Origin: Acidovorax soli
Lineage (GTDB): Bacteria > Pseudomonadota > Gammaproteobacteria > Burkholderiales > Burkholderiaceae_C
Assembly (NCBI RefSeq): GCF_014207955.1
Contig: NZ_JACHLK010000004.1
Coordinates: 124,001 to 188,000, forward strand
Direction: 5' to 3'
Length of the DNA: 64,000 bases
The translations under genes were made by a program, and so were the position numbers. A model generated the notes under the pieces. It worked only from the letters and a program-made list of their open reading frames with translations, was not told the origin of the DNA and ran no database searches. Of the stretch, positions 18,100-25,860 are shown piece by piece. The first letter of the stretch is position 1, and the number at the start of each line of letters is the position of its first letter.

Positions 18100-18161
18100 G
18101 TGGAGTGCTCCTGGTGGATGCCAAATGGGGGATGCGCAATCTTCCGGCGCTGCCTAGAATT

Positions 18162-18178
18162 TGAAAAGTTGAATTTCA
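18162..18178. promoter_or_regulatory. Operator candidate between argC and its divergent LysR gene
   Basis: Inverted repeat TGAAA-N7-TTTCA inside an AT-rich island of a GC-rich gap. It lies 31 bases before the LysR start and about 63 bases before argC. The LysR site assignment is positional. Confidence 0.45.
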
Positions 18179-18208
18179 CAAACATCTGGATCAGGATTTC
18201 TGAACGAC

Positions 18209-19096
18209 ATGCGTGAACTGAACCTCGACCGCCTGCGCACCCTGGTCACCATTGCCGACCTGGGCTCCTTTGCCGAAGCCGCGCGCGTGCTGCACCTGGC
18301 CGCCCCCACGGTGAGCCTGCACATGGCCGACCTGGAGGCACAGGTGGGTGCGCCGCTGCTGCTGCGCAAGCGCGGCGAGGTGCGCGCCACGGGCGTGGGC
18401 GAGGCCCTGGTCGAGCGGGCCCGGCGCCTGCTGGCCGACGCCGACGAAACCCTGGCCGTGGTGCAGCGCCAGGTGCAGGGCCTGGCGGGGCGCGTGCGGC
18501 TCGGGGCCTCCACCGGTGCCATCGCCCACCTGCTGCCGCAGGCGCTCGAAGTGCTGGGCCAGCAGCACCCGGGCATCGATGTGCAGGTGGCCGTGCTGAC
18601 CTCGCAGGACACCATGGCCCGCCTGGCGGGCGGCACGCTGGACGTGGGCCTGGTGGCGCTGCCGCAGTCCGCCGTGCACGGCGTGCAGGTGGAGCCCTGG
18701 CGGCGCGACCCGGTCATGGCCTTTGTGCCTTCGAAGTGGCAGGCCCCCACGCGCGCCACGCCGCACTGGCTGGCGCGCCAGCCGCTCATCCTCAACGACG
18801 AAGGCACCAGCCTCTCGCGCCTGACCACCGACTGGTTCGCCGCGGCGGGCGAGCAGCCCGCGGCGCGCATCCAGCTCAACTACAACGATGCCATCAAGAG
18901 CCTGGTGGCCGCGGGTTACGGCGCCACGCTGCTGCCGCACGAGGCGGCCGGCAGCACACCACCCGATCCACGCATCACCATGCTGGCACTGCGCCCCGCA
19001 CTGTGGCGGCCTTTGGGCCTGGCCTACCGAACCGGGGCCGTCGAGAAGGCCACGCAGCATGTGCTGGACGTTTTGCGAGAGCAACGCCAGGCGTGA
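18209..19096 (+). CDS. LysR-family regulator divergent from argC
   Basis: This 295-residue LysR protein has its helix-turn-helix at residues 1-60 (LDRLRTLVTIADLGSFAEAAR, APTVSLHMADLEAQVG). Its effector domain has GRVRLGASTGAIAHLLPQ, NDEGTSLSRLTTDWF and SLVAAGYGATLLPHEAA. It most likely controls argC and itself through the AT-rich gap. Arginine control through ArgP is a known LysR theme, but this protein is not clearly ArgP. The effector is unknown. Confidence 0.87.
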   Translation: MRELNLDRLRTLVTIADLGSFAEAARVLHLAAPTVSLHMADLEAQVGAPLLLRKRGEVRATGVGEALVERARRLLADADETLAVVQRQVQGLAGRVRLGASTGAIAHLLPQALEVLGQQHPGIDVQVAVLTSQDTMARLAGGTLDVGLVALPQSAVHGVQVEPWRRDPVMAFVPSKWQAPTRATPHWLARQPLILNDEGTSLSRLTTDWFAAAGEQPAARIQLNYNDAIKSLVAAGYGATLLPHEAAGSTPPDPRITMLALRPALWRPLGLAYRTGAVEKATQHVLDVLREQRQA

Positions 19097-19364
19097 TGGG
19101 CCCTTGGGTGGACTGCGCTGGCAGGCTTCGGGAGTAGAATTTGAACGTACTACTTTGGGTGCCGGTATGCCTGAGGCAAGAGGCGTTCAGGCACCGGAAT
19201 CTGCTGCCGCAAGCCCCACCCATGGTGCATGGGTTGGTGGCCCACGGGCAGGTTTGCCAACACCTGTCGATCTCTTTGCCGGGCCCATCCATGAACCTTG
19301 CCGCATCCCTTGCCACTGCCCCGTCCGAGCCTCTTGGCGCCGGAACCCGGGAGGCTTGCGCGCC

Positions 19365-19931
19365 ATGCCCATGCCCCGTTGGCTGGAGTGCCAGCGCTTG
19401 ACTCCCGCCGCCACACCCAAAAGCATGCCCGCCCGGGCCCTGGGGGGTAGCGCACGGCTGCGCAAGCCATCGCACCCCGCTCCCGTGGCACAGGCGGCCA
19501 ACTCCCTGGAGGATGCCGCTGCAGAGCGCGCGCCGGTGCTGCAGCGCCTGCGCAAGGCAGGCCTGCGGCCCACGATCGCGCGCATCGGCATCTACCAGGT
19601 GATTGCCGGGGCCAGGCCCTTTGGCTTGTCGGCCGACGAGGTGTACCAACGGATGTTGCAGCGCGGTACCCATGCCTCGGCGAGCACTGTCTACCGGGTC
19701 ATCCGGGAGTTTGATGAGCACGGGCTCGTCTCCAGCGTGTGGGACGAGAGCCGAAAGGCCGTCTACCTGGTCAAGCCTGCCGAGCCCCAGTCCAGCGTGC
19801 TGCTCATCGGGTGCTCGCGCACCGGCCAACTGGTGGCCATCGAGGATGCGGACCTCCATGCGCGCCTGGTGGCCGCAGCCCGGCGTTTCGGCCTGGAGAT
19901 TGAAGGGCGCGAGCTGCTCGTGCGCGCCTGA
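19365..19931 (+). CDS. Fur-family winged-helix protein lacking the usual metal ligands
   Basis: This 188-residue protein has a C-terminal two-thirds with Fur-type DNA-binding features: LRKAGLRPTIARIGIYQVI, LSADEVYQRMLQRG and ASTVYRVIREFDEHGLV. The dimer/metal half is altered: where Fur carries its HHDH box and CxxC pair, this reads EPQSSVLLIGCSRTGQLVAIE, with no His cluster and a single Cys. It also has an N-terminal extension of about 55 residues rich in Ala, Pro and Arg. The start at 19365 has a GGGAGG site 10 bases upstream; ATG 19425 is possible. It is convergent with the siderophore receptor gene. Either a metal-independent Fur paralogue or a sensor of something else. The 268 bases upstream (19097-19364) show nothing recognisable. 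Confidence 0.75.
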   Translation: MPMPRWLECQRLTPAATPKSMPARALGGSARLRKPSHPAPVAQAANSLEDAAAERAPVLQRLRKAGLRPTIARIGIYQVIAGARPFGLSADEVYQRMLQRGTHASASTVYRVIREFDEHGLVSSVWDESRKAVYLVKPAEPQSSVLLIGCSRTGQLVAIEDADLHARLVAAARRFGLEIEGRELLVRA

Positions 19932-20140
19932 GCAGCCAGTCCCATGGAGCCGGCGCTCTGTAGGCACCGGGGCGTGCCGGTGGCCGAGCGGGGGGGCGCC
20001 GTGCGCCGTGCATGCCGGGAGCTTGCAAGCCCCTTGCCAAGAGGCTCTTGAAGTCGTGCAGGCCGGCCGGTCTTGCCGCGGTCATATCGCCGTCGCGGGC
20101 ATGCACCGGGCCCGTCCGTTGCCAGATGGGCCTGCCCCAA

Positions 20141-20174
20141 GGCAAGCCGCAGGACCAGGCACCTGCGGCTTGCC
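20141..20174 (-). terminator. Hairpin terminator downstream of the TonB receptor gene
   Basis: Perfect 13-bp stem GGCAAGCCGCAGG with an 8-base loop, lying 33 bases after the receptor stop on the minus strand. It could also serve the convergent Fur-like gene. The T run is weak. The rest of 19932-20207 shows no gene. Confidence 0.6.
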
Positions 20175-20207
20175 AGCGCTCCACGGGGCGAGGGCGTTTG
20201 CGGTCCC

Positions 20208-22391
20208 TCAGAACTTCGCGTTCAGCGCCAGGCGGAAGCTGCGCGGTGCGCCGGGCGTGATGTTGTTGTTGCTGTTCGCGTTGATGAAGTACTTCTTGTT
20301 GAACAGGTTCTCCACGTTCAGCTGCAGCTGCATGGACTTGCTCAGGGTGTAGAACACGGCGGCGTCCATGCGCGTGTAACCGGGCAGCACCACGTTGGGA
20401 ATGGTGTTGGCGGCCGTGGCGATCAGCTCGTTGGCCGCGAACATCTTGGTGCGGTGGATCACGCCCAGGCCGGCACCCCAGGCGGGGGTGAAGTCATAGC
20501 GGTTCCACAGCGCCAGGGTGTGGCGGGGCACCTGGCCCACGGCACCGCCGGCACGCTGCGTGGCCGAGGTGTCGGCCGTGAACTTGGCGTCGGCATAGGT
20601 GTAGCCGCCGGCCACGCTCCAGGCCGGGGTGACGTTGCCCGACAGGCCCAGCTCGAAGCCCTGCGAGCGCTGGCCGTCGCTGAGCATGGTGCGGGTGTTG
20701 GTCGGGTCGCTCGGGTCCAGCACGATCACGTTGGTGCGGTCCAGGCGGTACAGCGCGGCCGTGAGGGCCAGGTTGCTGCGCACATCCCACTTGGCGCCGA
20801 TCTCGAAATTCTTGAACTTCTCGGGCTTGAGTGCGGCATTGGTCAGGCTCAGCGAGGACAGCTGGTCGCCGGCGCGCGGCTGGTAGGCCACGCTGTAGTT
20901 GGCATACAGCGAGACGGCTTCCTGCGGCTTGTAGACCACGCCGATGCGTGGCGAGACCAGGCCATCGGAGGTGTCGAACTGCTGGCCGTTGCGGTTGTTG
21001 CGGAAGTCCACCGTGAAGCGGTCGTAGCGCAGGCCGCCGATCACCTGGAACTGCGGGCCCAGCTCGATCTGGTCCTGCAGGTACAGCGCTGCTACCTTGG
21101 CCTTGCCGCTGTTGTTGGCATCCGTGGCGCTCTGGCTGAACGTGACCGGCAGCTGCGTGGTCGGGTTGCCCAGCGGCACGTTGATGCTGGTCACGTTGCC
21201 CGGGAAGAAGCCGGTGTTGCGGAAGTTGTCCGTGTCCTGCTGGCCGAGCTCGGCACCGAAGGCCAGCTTGTGCTTCACGGCACCGGTGGAGAGGGTGTAG
21301 TTGAAGTCGGTCTGGTTGAAAACGCTCTTGCGGCTGGTGGCGTTGTTGTAGGCGCTGAGGGCGACCTGGGTGCCAGCTGCGTTCACCGCGCCGGGGAAGA
21401 CGTTCTGGTAGAACTTGTCCTGGTCGGTGATGCGCAGGCGGTTGCGCAGTTGCAGGCCGTTCTCGAACTCATGCTCGACCGAGGCCGTGAAGGCGTTGAG
21501 TGTGGTGCCCGTGGGGCTGGCCGCGGCATTGCCGAAGAAGGTGGCGGGGTCCACCTGCAGAGGGGCGCCGCGGAAGCTGCTGATGCCGCGGTCGGCGATG
21601 CGGTCGTCCTTGAAGTACTCGTAGCCCACGGTCACCAGCGTCTTGGCGCCGGCGCGCCAGGCCAGCGTGGGGTTGATGCCCGAGCGCTTGATGGACACGC
21701 CGTCGCGGTAGCTGTCCGAGTTCTCGTGCAGCGCATTCAGGCGGAAGGCCAGCTGGTCGCTAATGGGCTGGTTGATGTCGGCCGTCAGGCGCTTGTTGCT
21801 GTCGCTGCCCAGGGTGAGCGAGCCGCCGATGGAGGGCGTCCAGCCGGCCTGCTTGGTCGTGCGGTTGATCAGGCCGCCGGTCGCGCCGCGGCCGAAGATC
21901 ATGGCATTGGGGCCTTTGAACACTTCCACGCGCTCGATGTTGTACAGGTCGCGGTAGTACTGCACGTCGTCGCGGATGCCGTCGATGAAGAAATCACCGG
22001 TGCTGCTGATGCCGCGGAAGATCGGCGTCTCGCGGTTGCCCTCGCCCTGCGCGAAGCCCACGCCGGGCACGTACTTGGTGGCCTCGGCCATGCTTTGTGC
22101 GGCCGTGTCGCGGATCTGCTCCTTGGTCACCACCGAGATCGACTGGGGCGTGTCGCGCAGCGGCGTGTCGGACTTGGTGGCCGTGGTGCTGCGGGGGGCG
22201 GCGTAGCCGGCCTCGCCTTCGCTGCTCACGGTCACGGTGGGCAGCGAAGTGGAGGCGGCTTGCGCGAACGCCGCGCCGGCGGGCACGGCAAAGGCGGCCG
22301 TGGCGATGGCGATGTGGATCGCGTGGCTGAGTGCGCGTGGCTGAAGAGGGGTGTCCGCGGCGCGGCGCATCGAAGCATTCATGGAAGACAT
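20208..22391 (-). CDS. TonB-dependent siderophore receptor (Fiu/catecholate type)
   Basis: This 727-residue outer-membrane receptor has a signal peptide (ending AVPAGAAFAQA near residue 46). The plug domain shows TPQSISVVTKEQIRD, IFRGISSTGDFFIDGIRDD and ERVEVFKGPNAMIFGRGATGG. A 22-strand barrel follows, ending with the Phe-terminated RSFRLALNAKF that marks outer-membrane insertion. It imports ferric siderophores with energy from TonB-ExbBD. The plug resembles Fiu and related catecholate or monomeric siderophore receptors, but the ligand is a guess. The start at 22391 (MSSMNASMRRA) was preferred over the upstream Met because the signal peptide then has normal length. A Fur box lies about 90 bases upstream. 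Confidence 0.9.
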   Translation of the reverse strand: MSSMNASMRRAADTPLQPRALSHAIHIAIATAAFAVPAGAAFAQAASTSLPTVTVSSEGEAGYAAPRSTTATKSDTPLRDTPQSISVVTKEQIRDTAAQSMAEATKYVPGVGFAQGEGNRETPIFRGISSTGDFFIDGIRDDVQYYRDLYNIERVEVFKGPNAMIFGRGATGGLINRTTKQAGWTPSIGGSLTLGSDSNKRLTADINQPISDQLAFRLNALHENSDSYRDGVSIKRSGINPTLAWRAGAKTLVTVGYEYFKDDRIADRGISSFRGAPLQVDPATFFGNAAASPTGTTLNAFTASVEHEFENGLQLRNRLRITDQDKFYQNVFPGAVNAAGTQVALSAYNNATSRKSVFNQTDFNYTLSTGAVKHKLAFGAELGQQDTDNFRNTGFFPGNVTSINVPLGNPTTQLPVTFSQSATDANNSGKAKVAALYLQDQIELGPQFQVIGGLRYDRFTVDFRNNRNGQQFDTSDGLVSPRIGVVYKPQEAVSLYANYSVAYQPRAGDQLSSLSLTNAALKPEKFKNFEIGAKWDVRSNLALTAALYRLDRTNVIVLDPSDPTNTRTMLSDGQRSQGFELGLSGNVTPAWSVAGGYTYADAKFTADTSATQRAGGAVGQVPRHTLALWNRYDFTPAWGAGLGVIHRTKMFAANELIATAANTIPNVVLPGYTRMDAAVFYTLSKSMQLQLNVENLFNKKYFINANSNNNITPGAPRSFRLALNAKF

Positions 22392-22482
22392 GGGAGGGAC
22401 CTTGGGAGAGGAGAGAAAGAGGAAACCGGCCGCCCGGTGCACAGACCGCTGCGCAGCGAATCCATCGGGGGATCGTGTAAAT

Positions 22483-22501
22483 GAAAGTTGTTCTCAGTCG
22501 C
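22483..22501 (-). promoter_or_regulatory. Fur box candidate upstream of the TonB receptor
   Basis: The minus-strand 19-mer GCGACTGAGAACAACTTTC agrees with the Fur consensus at 11 of 19 positions by eye. It lies about 92 bases upstream of the receptor start, within the 358-base gap 22392-22749. The rest of that gap shows no other recognisable element. Iron repression of the receptor is the expected consequence. Confidence 0.5.
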
Positions 22502-22749
22502 AATCAAATGTATCGATACTGAAGTAGTCGTGTCAAGTGCTACTGTTGGGCATGTGTTGGACTTGCCACGGCGCTGCCTGGGGCGCTGGCGGCTGGGGGC
22601 GGGCAAGATGGCGCGCGCGCCAGGGCGCTGGCACTGCAGAGCGCGCGAGAGAGGTGTGTGGGGTCGTGGATCGGAATGCGCGTGGCATTCCCGCCTGCAG
22701 CCTTCGAACCGGCCGCGGGGCTGGCGCCCTGGTGGGCGCGGCCTGGCGC

Positions 22750-23085
22750 TTAATCGCCTGGCGTCTTGGTCACGCGGGCGCTGCGCACGCCGCCGATCTG
22801 GCCGCGCACGACCTTCCAGAAGTTCTTGGTGCCTTCCACCAGCCGCCATGCCTTGGAGCGGTGGGCCAGCACGCCCACCTCGGGCAGCACGTCGCGCAGG
22901 CTCTTGATGTTGAGGATCTTGGTGTACTTGCGCACCGTGGTGGGGCTGTGGATCAGCAGCATCACGCGCCAGCCGTAGTGCCGGCCCAGCATCAGCATGC
23001 CGATGGCGCTTTCGAGCTCGTCCAGGTCGCCATTGAATTCGTCAACGGCCCGGTCGATGATGGCCAGGAGATCCTTGTCGGTCAT
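22750..23085 (-). CDS. Conserved hypothetical protein, 111 residues
   Basis: I do not recognise this family. The protein is soluble-looking, with a helical acidic N terminus (DKDLLAIIDRAVDEFNGDLDE), a central hydrophobic stretch (YGWRVMLLIHSPTTVRKYT) and a basic C-terminal half (WKVVRGQIGGVRSARVTK). It has no signal peptide or membrane segment. ATG 23085 is followed by a normal coding pattern, and no overlapping frame competes. It sits between the receptor promoter region and the divergent FTR1-like gene, so a link to iron is possible only by position. Confidence 0.6.
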   Translation of the reverse strand: MTDKDLLAIIDRAVDEFNGDLDELESAIGMLMLGRHYGWRVMLLIHSPTTVRKYTKILNIKSLRDVLPEVGVLAHRSKAWRLVEGTKNFWKVVRGQIGGVRSARVTKTPGD

Positions 23086-23176
23086 GGAGGGGTGTGCAGG
23101 GCTGATTCAGGGGTGGGCCGCACGGCATCGGTGGGCGGTCCGGGGAAGTGTCTCACGGAATGCCGGTGCCAGCATC

Positions 23177-23195
23177 GATAATGAGAAGCATCCAT
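23177..23195 (+). promoter_or_regulatory. Fur box candidate upstream of the FTR1-like gene
   Basis: The 19-mer GATAATGAGAAGCATCCAT agrees with the Fur consensus at about 13 of 19 positions and keeps the whole first half, GATAATGA. It lies 35 bases before the permease start, where bound Fur would block transcription. Confidence 0.6.
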
Positions 23196-23229
23196 AACCA
23201 ACCCCGGCCCCGCCAGGCTTCTCCTTCCT

Positions 23230-23970
23230 GTGTTCGATGCATTTGCGGTGGTGCTGCGGGAATCCGCCGAGCTGATCCTGATCCTGGCCTCGCTCGTGGC
23301 CTGCCTGCGCTCCGCCCGCGCCGGGCACCTGCTGCGCTGGGCGGCGGGCGGCACCTTGGCGGGCTGCGCCCTCGGCGCCGCGCTGGGCCTGTGGCTCATC
23401 GCCTCCGACATCGACCCGCGCTGGACCGCCGGCCTGACCTTCGTGCTGGCCATCGGCGTGCTGCTCATGGTGAGCTCCATGCTGGTCGCTGCCAGCACCA
23501 TCCGCTCGCGCACGCAGGCCCTGCTCGAGGTGTGGCTGGAGCGGCCTGCGGCCCCGCTGGTGGTGCTGGCCTTCTGCGTGGTGGTGGCGTTCCGCGAGAC
23601 GCTGGAGGTGGCCTTGTTCCTGCGCTCGCAGTGGCTGCGCACGGAGGCGGGGGACGTGCTCGCGGGGGCGGTGCTGGGCCTCGTGGGCGTCGCCTTCCTG
23701 GCCATCGCCTCGCGCAGGATCAGCACGCGCATCGGCCTGCTGGCGGCCTTCCGGGTGTCGGCGCTGGTGCTGTCGCTGCTGTCCATCCAGATGATGCTGG
23801 GCGCCGTGGCGGAGTTCATGCACGCATCCGGTGCCGCGGGTGTGCCGCTGCTGGCCTGGGCTGCGCCTGCCTTGCCCGAAGGGCGCTGGTATGGGTGGGT
23901 GTGCGCGGCGCTGATGTCCGTGCCCGTGGTCTCGGTGCTGCGCAGCTGGTGGAGGGAGTCCTCCGCGTAG
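23230..23970 (+). CDS. FTR1/EfeU-family iron permease-like membrane protein
   Basis: This 246-residue protein has about seven membrane segments and two iron-permease-type motifs: LRESAELIL at residues 9-17 and FRETLEVALFL near residue 120. Both correspond to the RExxE elements that carry iron in FTR1/EfeU. It is a little shorter than EfeU (about 275). The frame opens with a GTG at 23230; no ATG is suitably placed. A strong Fur box 35 bases upstream supports an iron-uptake role. No EfeO or EfeB partner lies nearby, so the protein would work alone or with unlinked partners. A structured repeat begins just after its stop. Confidence 0.75.
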   Translation: MFDAFAVVLRESAELILILASLVACLRSARAGHLLRWAAGGTLAGCALGAALGLWLIASDIDPRWTAGLTFVLAIGVLLMVSSMLVAASTIRSRTQALLEVWLERPAAPLVVLAFCVVVAFRETLEVALFLRSQWLRTEAGDVLAGAVLGLVGVAFLAIASRRISTRIGLLAAFRVSALVLSLLSIQMMLGAVAEFMHASGAAGVPLLAWAAPALPEGRWYGWVCAALMSVPVVSVLRSWWRESSA

Positions 23971-23973
23971 GTT

Positions 23974-24212
23974 GGACACCCCCGCAGGCGCTTCGCGCCT
24001 CGGTGCGTCCGCCAGAGGCGGCCACCCTTCGGGCACGTCCAAGCCTGCGCGGGCAGGCTTGGAGCCGCGGCCCTCAGCCCCTCTCTCTCCTCGCTGCGCG
24101 AGTCGGGAGGGGGACGCCCCCAGCGCAAGCGCTGGATACGCCGCCTTCGCGGCGGGGCGGCCCTTGCGCGGGAGCGCTGGCTTCGGCCGCGCCAGTCGCA
24201 TGGGTAGCGCGT
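23974..24212 (+). repeat. Structured intergenic repeat, copy B (long form, plus strand)
   Basis: This is the plus-strand copy, beginning 3 bases after the FTR1-like stop with GGACACCCCCGCAGGCGCTT. It keeps the CCAAGCCTGC/GCAGGCTTGG hairpin with a changed loop, the CTCGC-TGC-GCGAG hairpin (a different stem sequence from copy A, still paired) and CGCCGCC-TTC-type pairing. It is the most diverged of the five copies at its far end. With the HU terminator it accounts for the 344 bases between the two stop codons. Confidence 0.78.
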
Positions 24213-24262
24213 CGTTCCATGGACGGCTGAGAAGAGAGCAAAACGAAGCCGCCAAAAATGAA

Positions 24263-24293
24263 ACAGGGCCGGCGCTTGCGCGCACGGCCCTGT
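24263..24293 (-). terminator. Intrinsic terminator of the HU-like gene
   Basis: On the minus strand, the stem ACAGGGCCG/CGGCCCTGT with a 13-base loop is followed by TTTCATTTTT. It starts 22 bases after the HU stop. Confidence 0.8.
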
Positions 24294-24314
24294 GTCAAGG
24301 ATGCAAGGTGGCGA

Positions 24315-24812
24315 TCAGGCCGTTGCGTCCTTGAGCTTCTTCAGCGCGCGGGTCTTGATCTTCACGCTCGCGGGCTTGGCGGGGAACCAGCGCTCTTCAC
24401 CGGTGAAGGGGTCCTTGCCGAAGCGCTTCTTCTTGGCGGCCACTTGCTGCAGGCCGATCTTCAGCACGCCGGGCAGCGTGAATTCGCCGGAGCCCTTCTT
24501 GTGCACCGAGCCCAGGATGGCGGCTTCGAGCGCTGCCAGCACGGCCTTGGTGGCCTTGGCGTCCACGCCCGACTGCTCGGCCAGGTGGGCCACCAGGGTC
24601 GTCTTGTTGAAGGCGGCCTTGATGGGCTTGAGCGCTGCGGGCGTTGCTGCAGCGGCGGGTGCAGCCTTCTTCGCTGCAGGTGCTGCGGCCTTCTTGGCAG
24701 CAGGAGCTGCCTTCTTGGCGACAGGTGCCGCGGCCTTCTTGGCCACGGGTGCTGCAGCTTTCTTTGCTGCGGGTGCTGCCTTGGGAGCAGCGGTCTTCTT
24801 TGCAGTTGCCAT
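24315..24812 (-). CDS. HU-family DNA-binding protein with N-terminal Ala/Lys/Pro tail
   Basis: This 165-residue nucleoid protein has residues 1-60 made of repeated AAPxAKKAAAP units (histone-H1-like). Residues 62-165 form an HU/IHF fold (FNKTTLVAHLAEQSGVDAK, VLAALEAAILGSVHKKGSGEFTLPGVLKIG, abbreviated by GSGEFTLPGVLKI, and ERWFPAKPASVKIK). The tail should bind DNA non-specifically or compact it, while the HU part bends it. Such tailed HU proteins are known in Bordetella, Ralstonia and relatives. The tandem repeat coding for the tail may vary in length between strains. It has its own terminator and appears monocistronic. Confidence 0.88.
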   Translation of the reverse strand: MATAKKTAAPKAAPAAKKAAAPVAKKAAAPVAKKAAPAAKKAAAPAAKKAAPAAAATPAALKPIKAAFNKTTLVAHLAEQSGVDAKATKAVLAALEAAILGSVHKKGSGEFTLPGVLKIGLQQVAAKKKRFGKDPFTGEERWFPAKPASVKIKTRALKKLKDATA

Positions 24813-24986
24813 GATGGTGTTGATTCTTTGTTGTCGAGAGTTGCAATGGGCCCCCTCGCATGTGCAAGGAGGTGCGCGATTTTAGAAGCACTGCGCGCAC
24901 GAACGCTATAGGACAAGACCGCAGAACCTCAGCGGCCTTTGCTTGGCGTGATTTTTACAACGCTTGTGCAGCCTCTGTGCGCCGCT

Positions 24987-25781
24987 CTACACCACCAGGA
25001 ACTCCGAGGGCGGGCGCCCCAGGCATTTTCTGAACATGGTGGAGAAAGCGCCTGGGCTTTCGTAGCCGAGGTCCAGTGCGACGGCGGTCACGGCATCACC
25101 GCGCGACAGGCGCGACAGGGCCGCGAGCAGGCAGGCCTGCTGGCGCCAGGCACCAAACGACATGCCGGTCTGCAGGCGAAAGAAGCGCGTGAAGCTGCGC
25201 TCGCTCTTGTGCAACTGGCGCGCCCAGTCGGCCGGCGACGCATGCACCTGGGGCCGGTGCAGAAAGCCCGCGCACAGGGCCGCGAGGGCCGGGTCCTGCG
25301 GCATGGGGGCGAAGAAAGGCAGGGTCGGCGCGCGCGCCAGTTCATGCAGTAGCAACTGCACCAGGGCGCCGTCGCGCCCGTGCAGCTCGTAGCGGGCCGG
25401 CAGCTCGGCCGAGTCCAGCAGCAACTGCCGCAGCAGCGGCGAGACCTGCAGCACCTCGCACTGCAGTGTGGGCCGTGGTGCGGCGCTCGGCTCGATGTAG
25501 AGGCTGCGCGTGCTCACGCCCAGCATGCGCACGCGGTGCGGCTTGCCCGCAGGGATCCACACGCCGCCACTGGGCGGAACGACCCAGGCGCCATCGCCGG
25601 TGCCCACCTCCATGGTGCCCGTTGCGCCATACAGGAATTGCGCGCGCCGGTGGCTGTGCGTATCGAGCAGGGTGCCCGCCGGGTAGTCGGTGGCCACGGC
25701 CAGCAGCGGCCGGTCCACGGCATCGACGGTGTGCAGGGGAATGTTGCGCATGCTCCGTGGGTCTGGCTGAAATGCAAACAT
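24987..25781 (-). CDS. AraC-family regulator with cupin domain
   Basis: This 264-residue regulator has an N-terminal cupin (about 10-95) with DTHSHRRAQFLYGATGTMEV and PPSGGVWIPAGKPHRVRM. A C-terminal AraC domain (about 165-262) shows WARQLHKSERSFTRFFRLQTG and ALDLGYESPGAFSTMFRKCLG with the terminal RPPSEF. It is divergent from the TauE-type permease gene and probably controls it. The ATG at 25781 has an AGG-containing site; a second Met at 25751 is possible. Confidence 0.87.
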   Translation of the reverse strand: MFAFQPDPRSMRNIPLHTVDAVDRPLLAVATDYPAGTLLDTHSHRRAQFLYGATGTMEVGTGDGAWVVPPSGGVWIPAGKPHRVRMLGVSTRSLYIEPSAAPRPTLQCEVLQVSPLLRQLLLDSAELPARYELHGRDGALVQLLLHELARAPTLPFFAPMPQDPALAALCAGFLHRPQVHASPADWARQLHKSERSFTRFFRLQTGMSFGAWRQQACLLAALSRLSRGDAVTAVALDLGYESPGAFSTMFRKCLGRPPSEFLVV

Positions 25782-25860
25782 TATTGACCTGCCTGCGAAA
25801 GCGGGCCAGCACGGTGCGCCCTACGCTGGCGTACGTGTCTTGCTGCCCCTGGATCTGTGC

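Noticed and set aside
19167..19364. Upstream ATG at 19167 as start of the Fur-like protein
   Set aside because: It is in frame but would add 66 low-complexity residues and lacks a ribosome site; ATG 19365 has GGGAGG at good spacing.
20073..22484. 803-codon open frame on the plus strand across the TonB receptor
   Set aside because: It is antisense to a clear receptor, has no recognisable domain and shows the His/Gly/Val-rich composition of a high-GC mirror frame.
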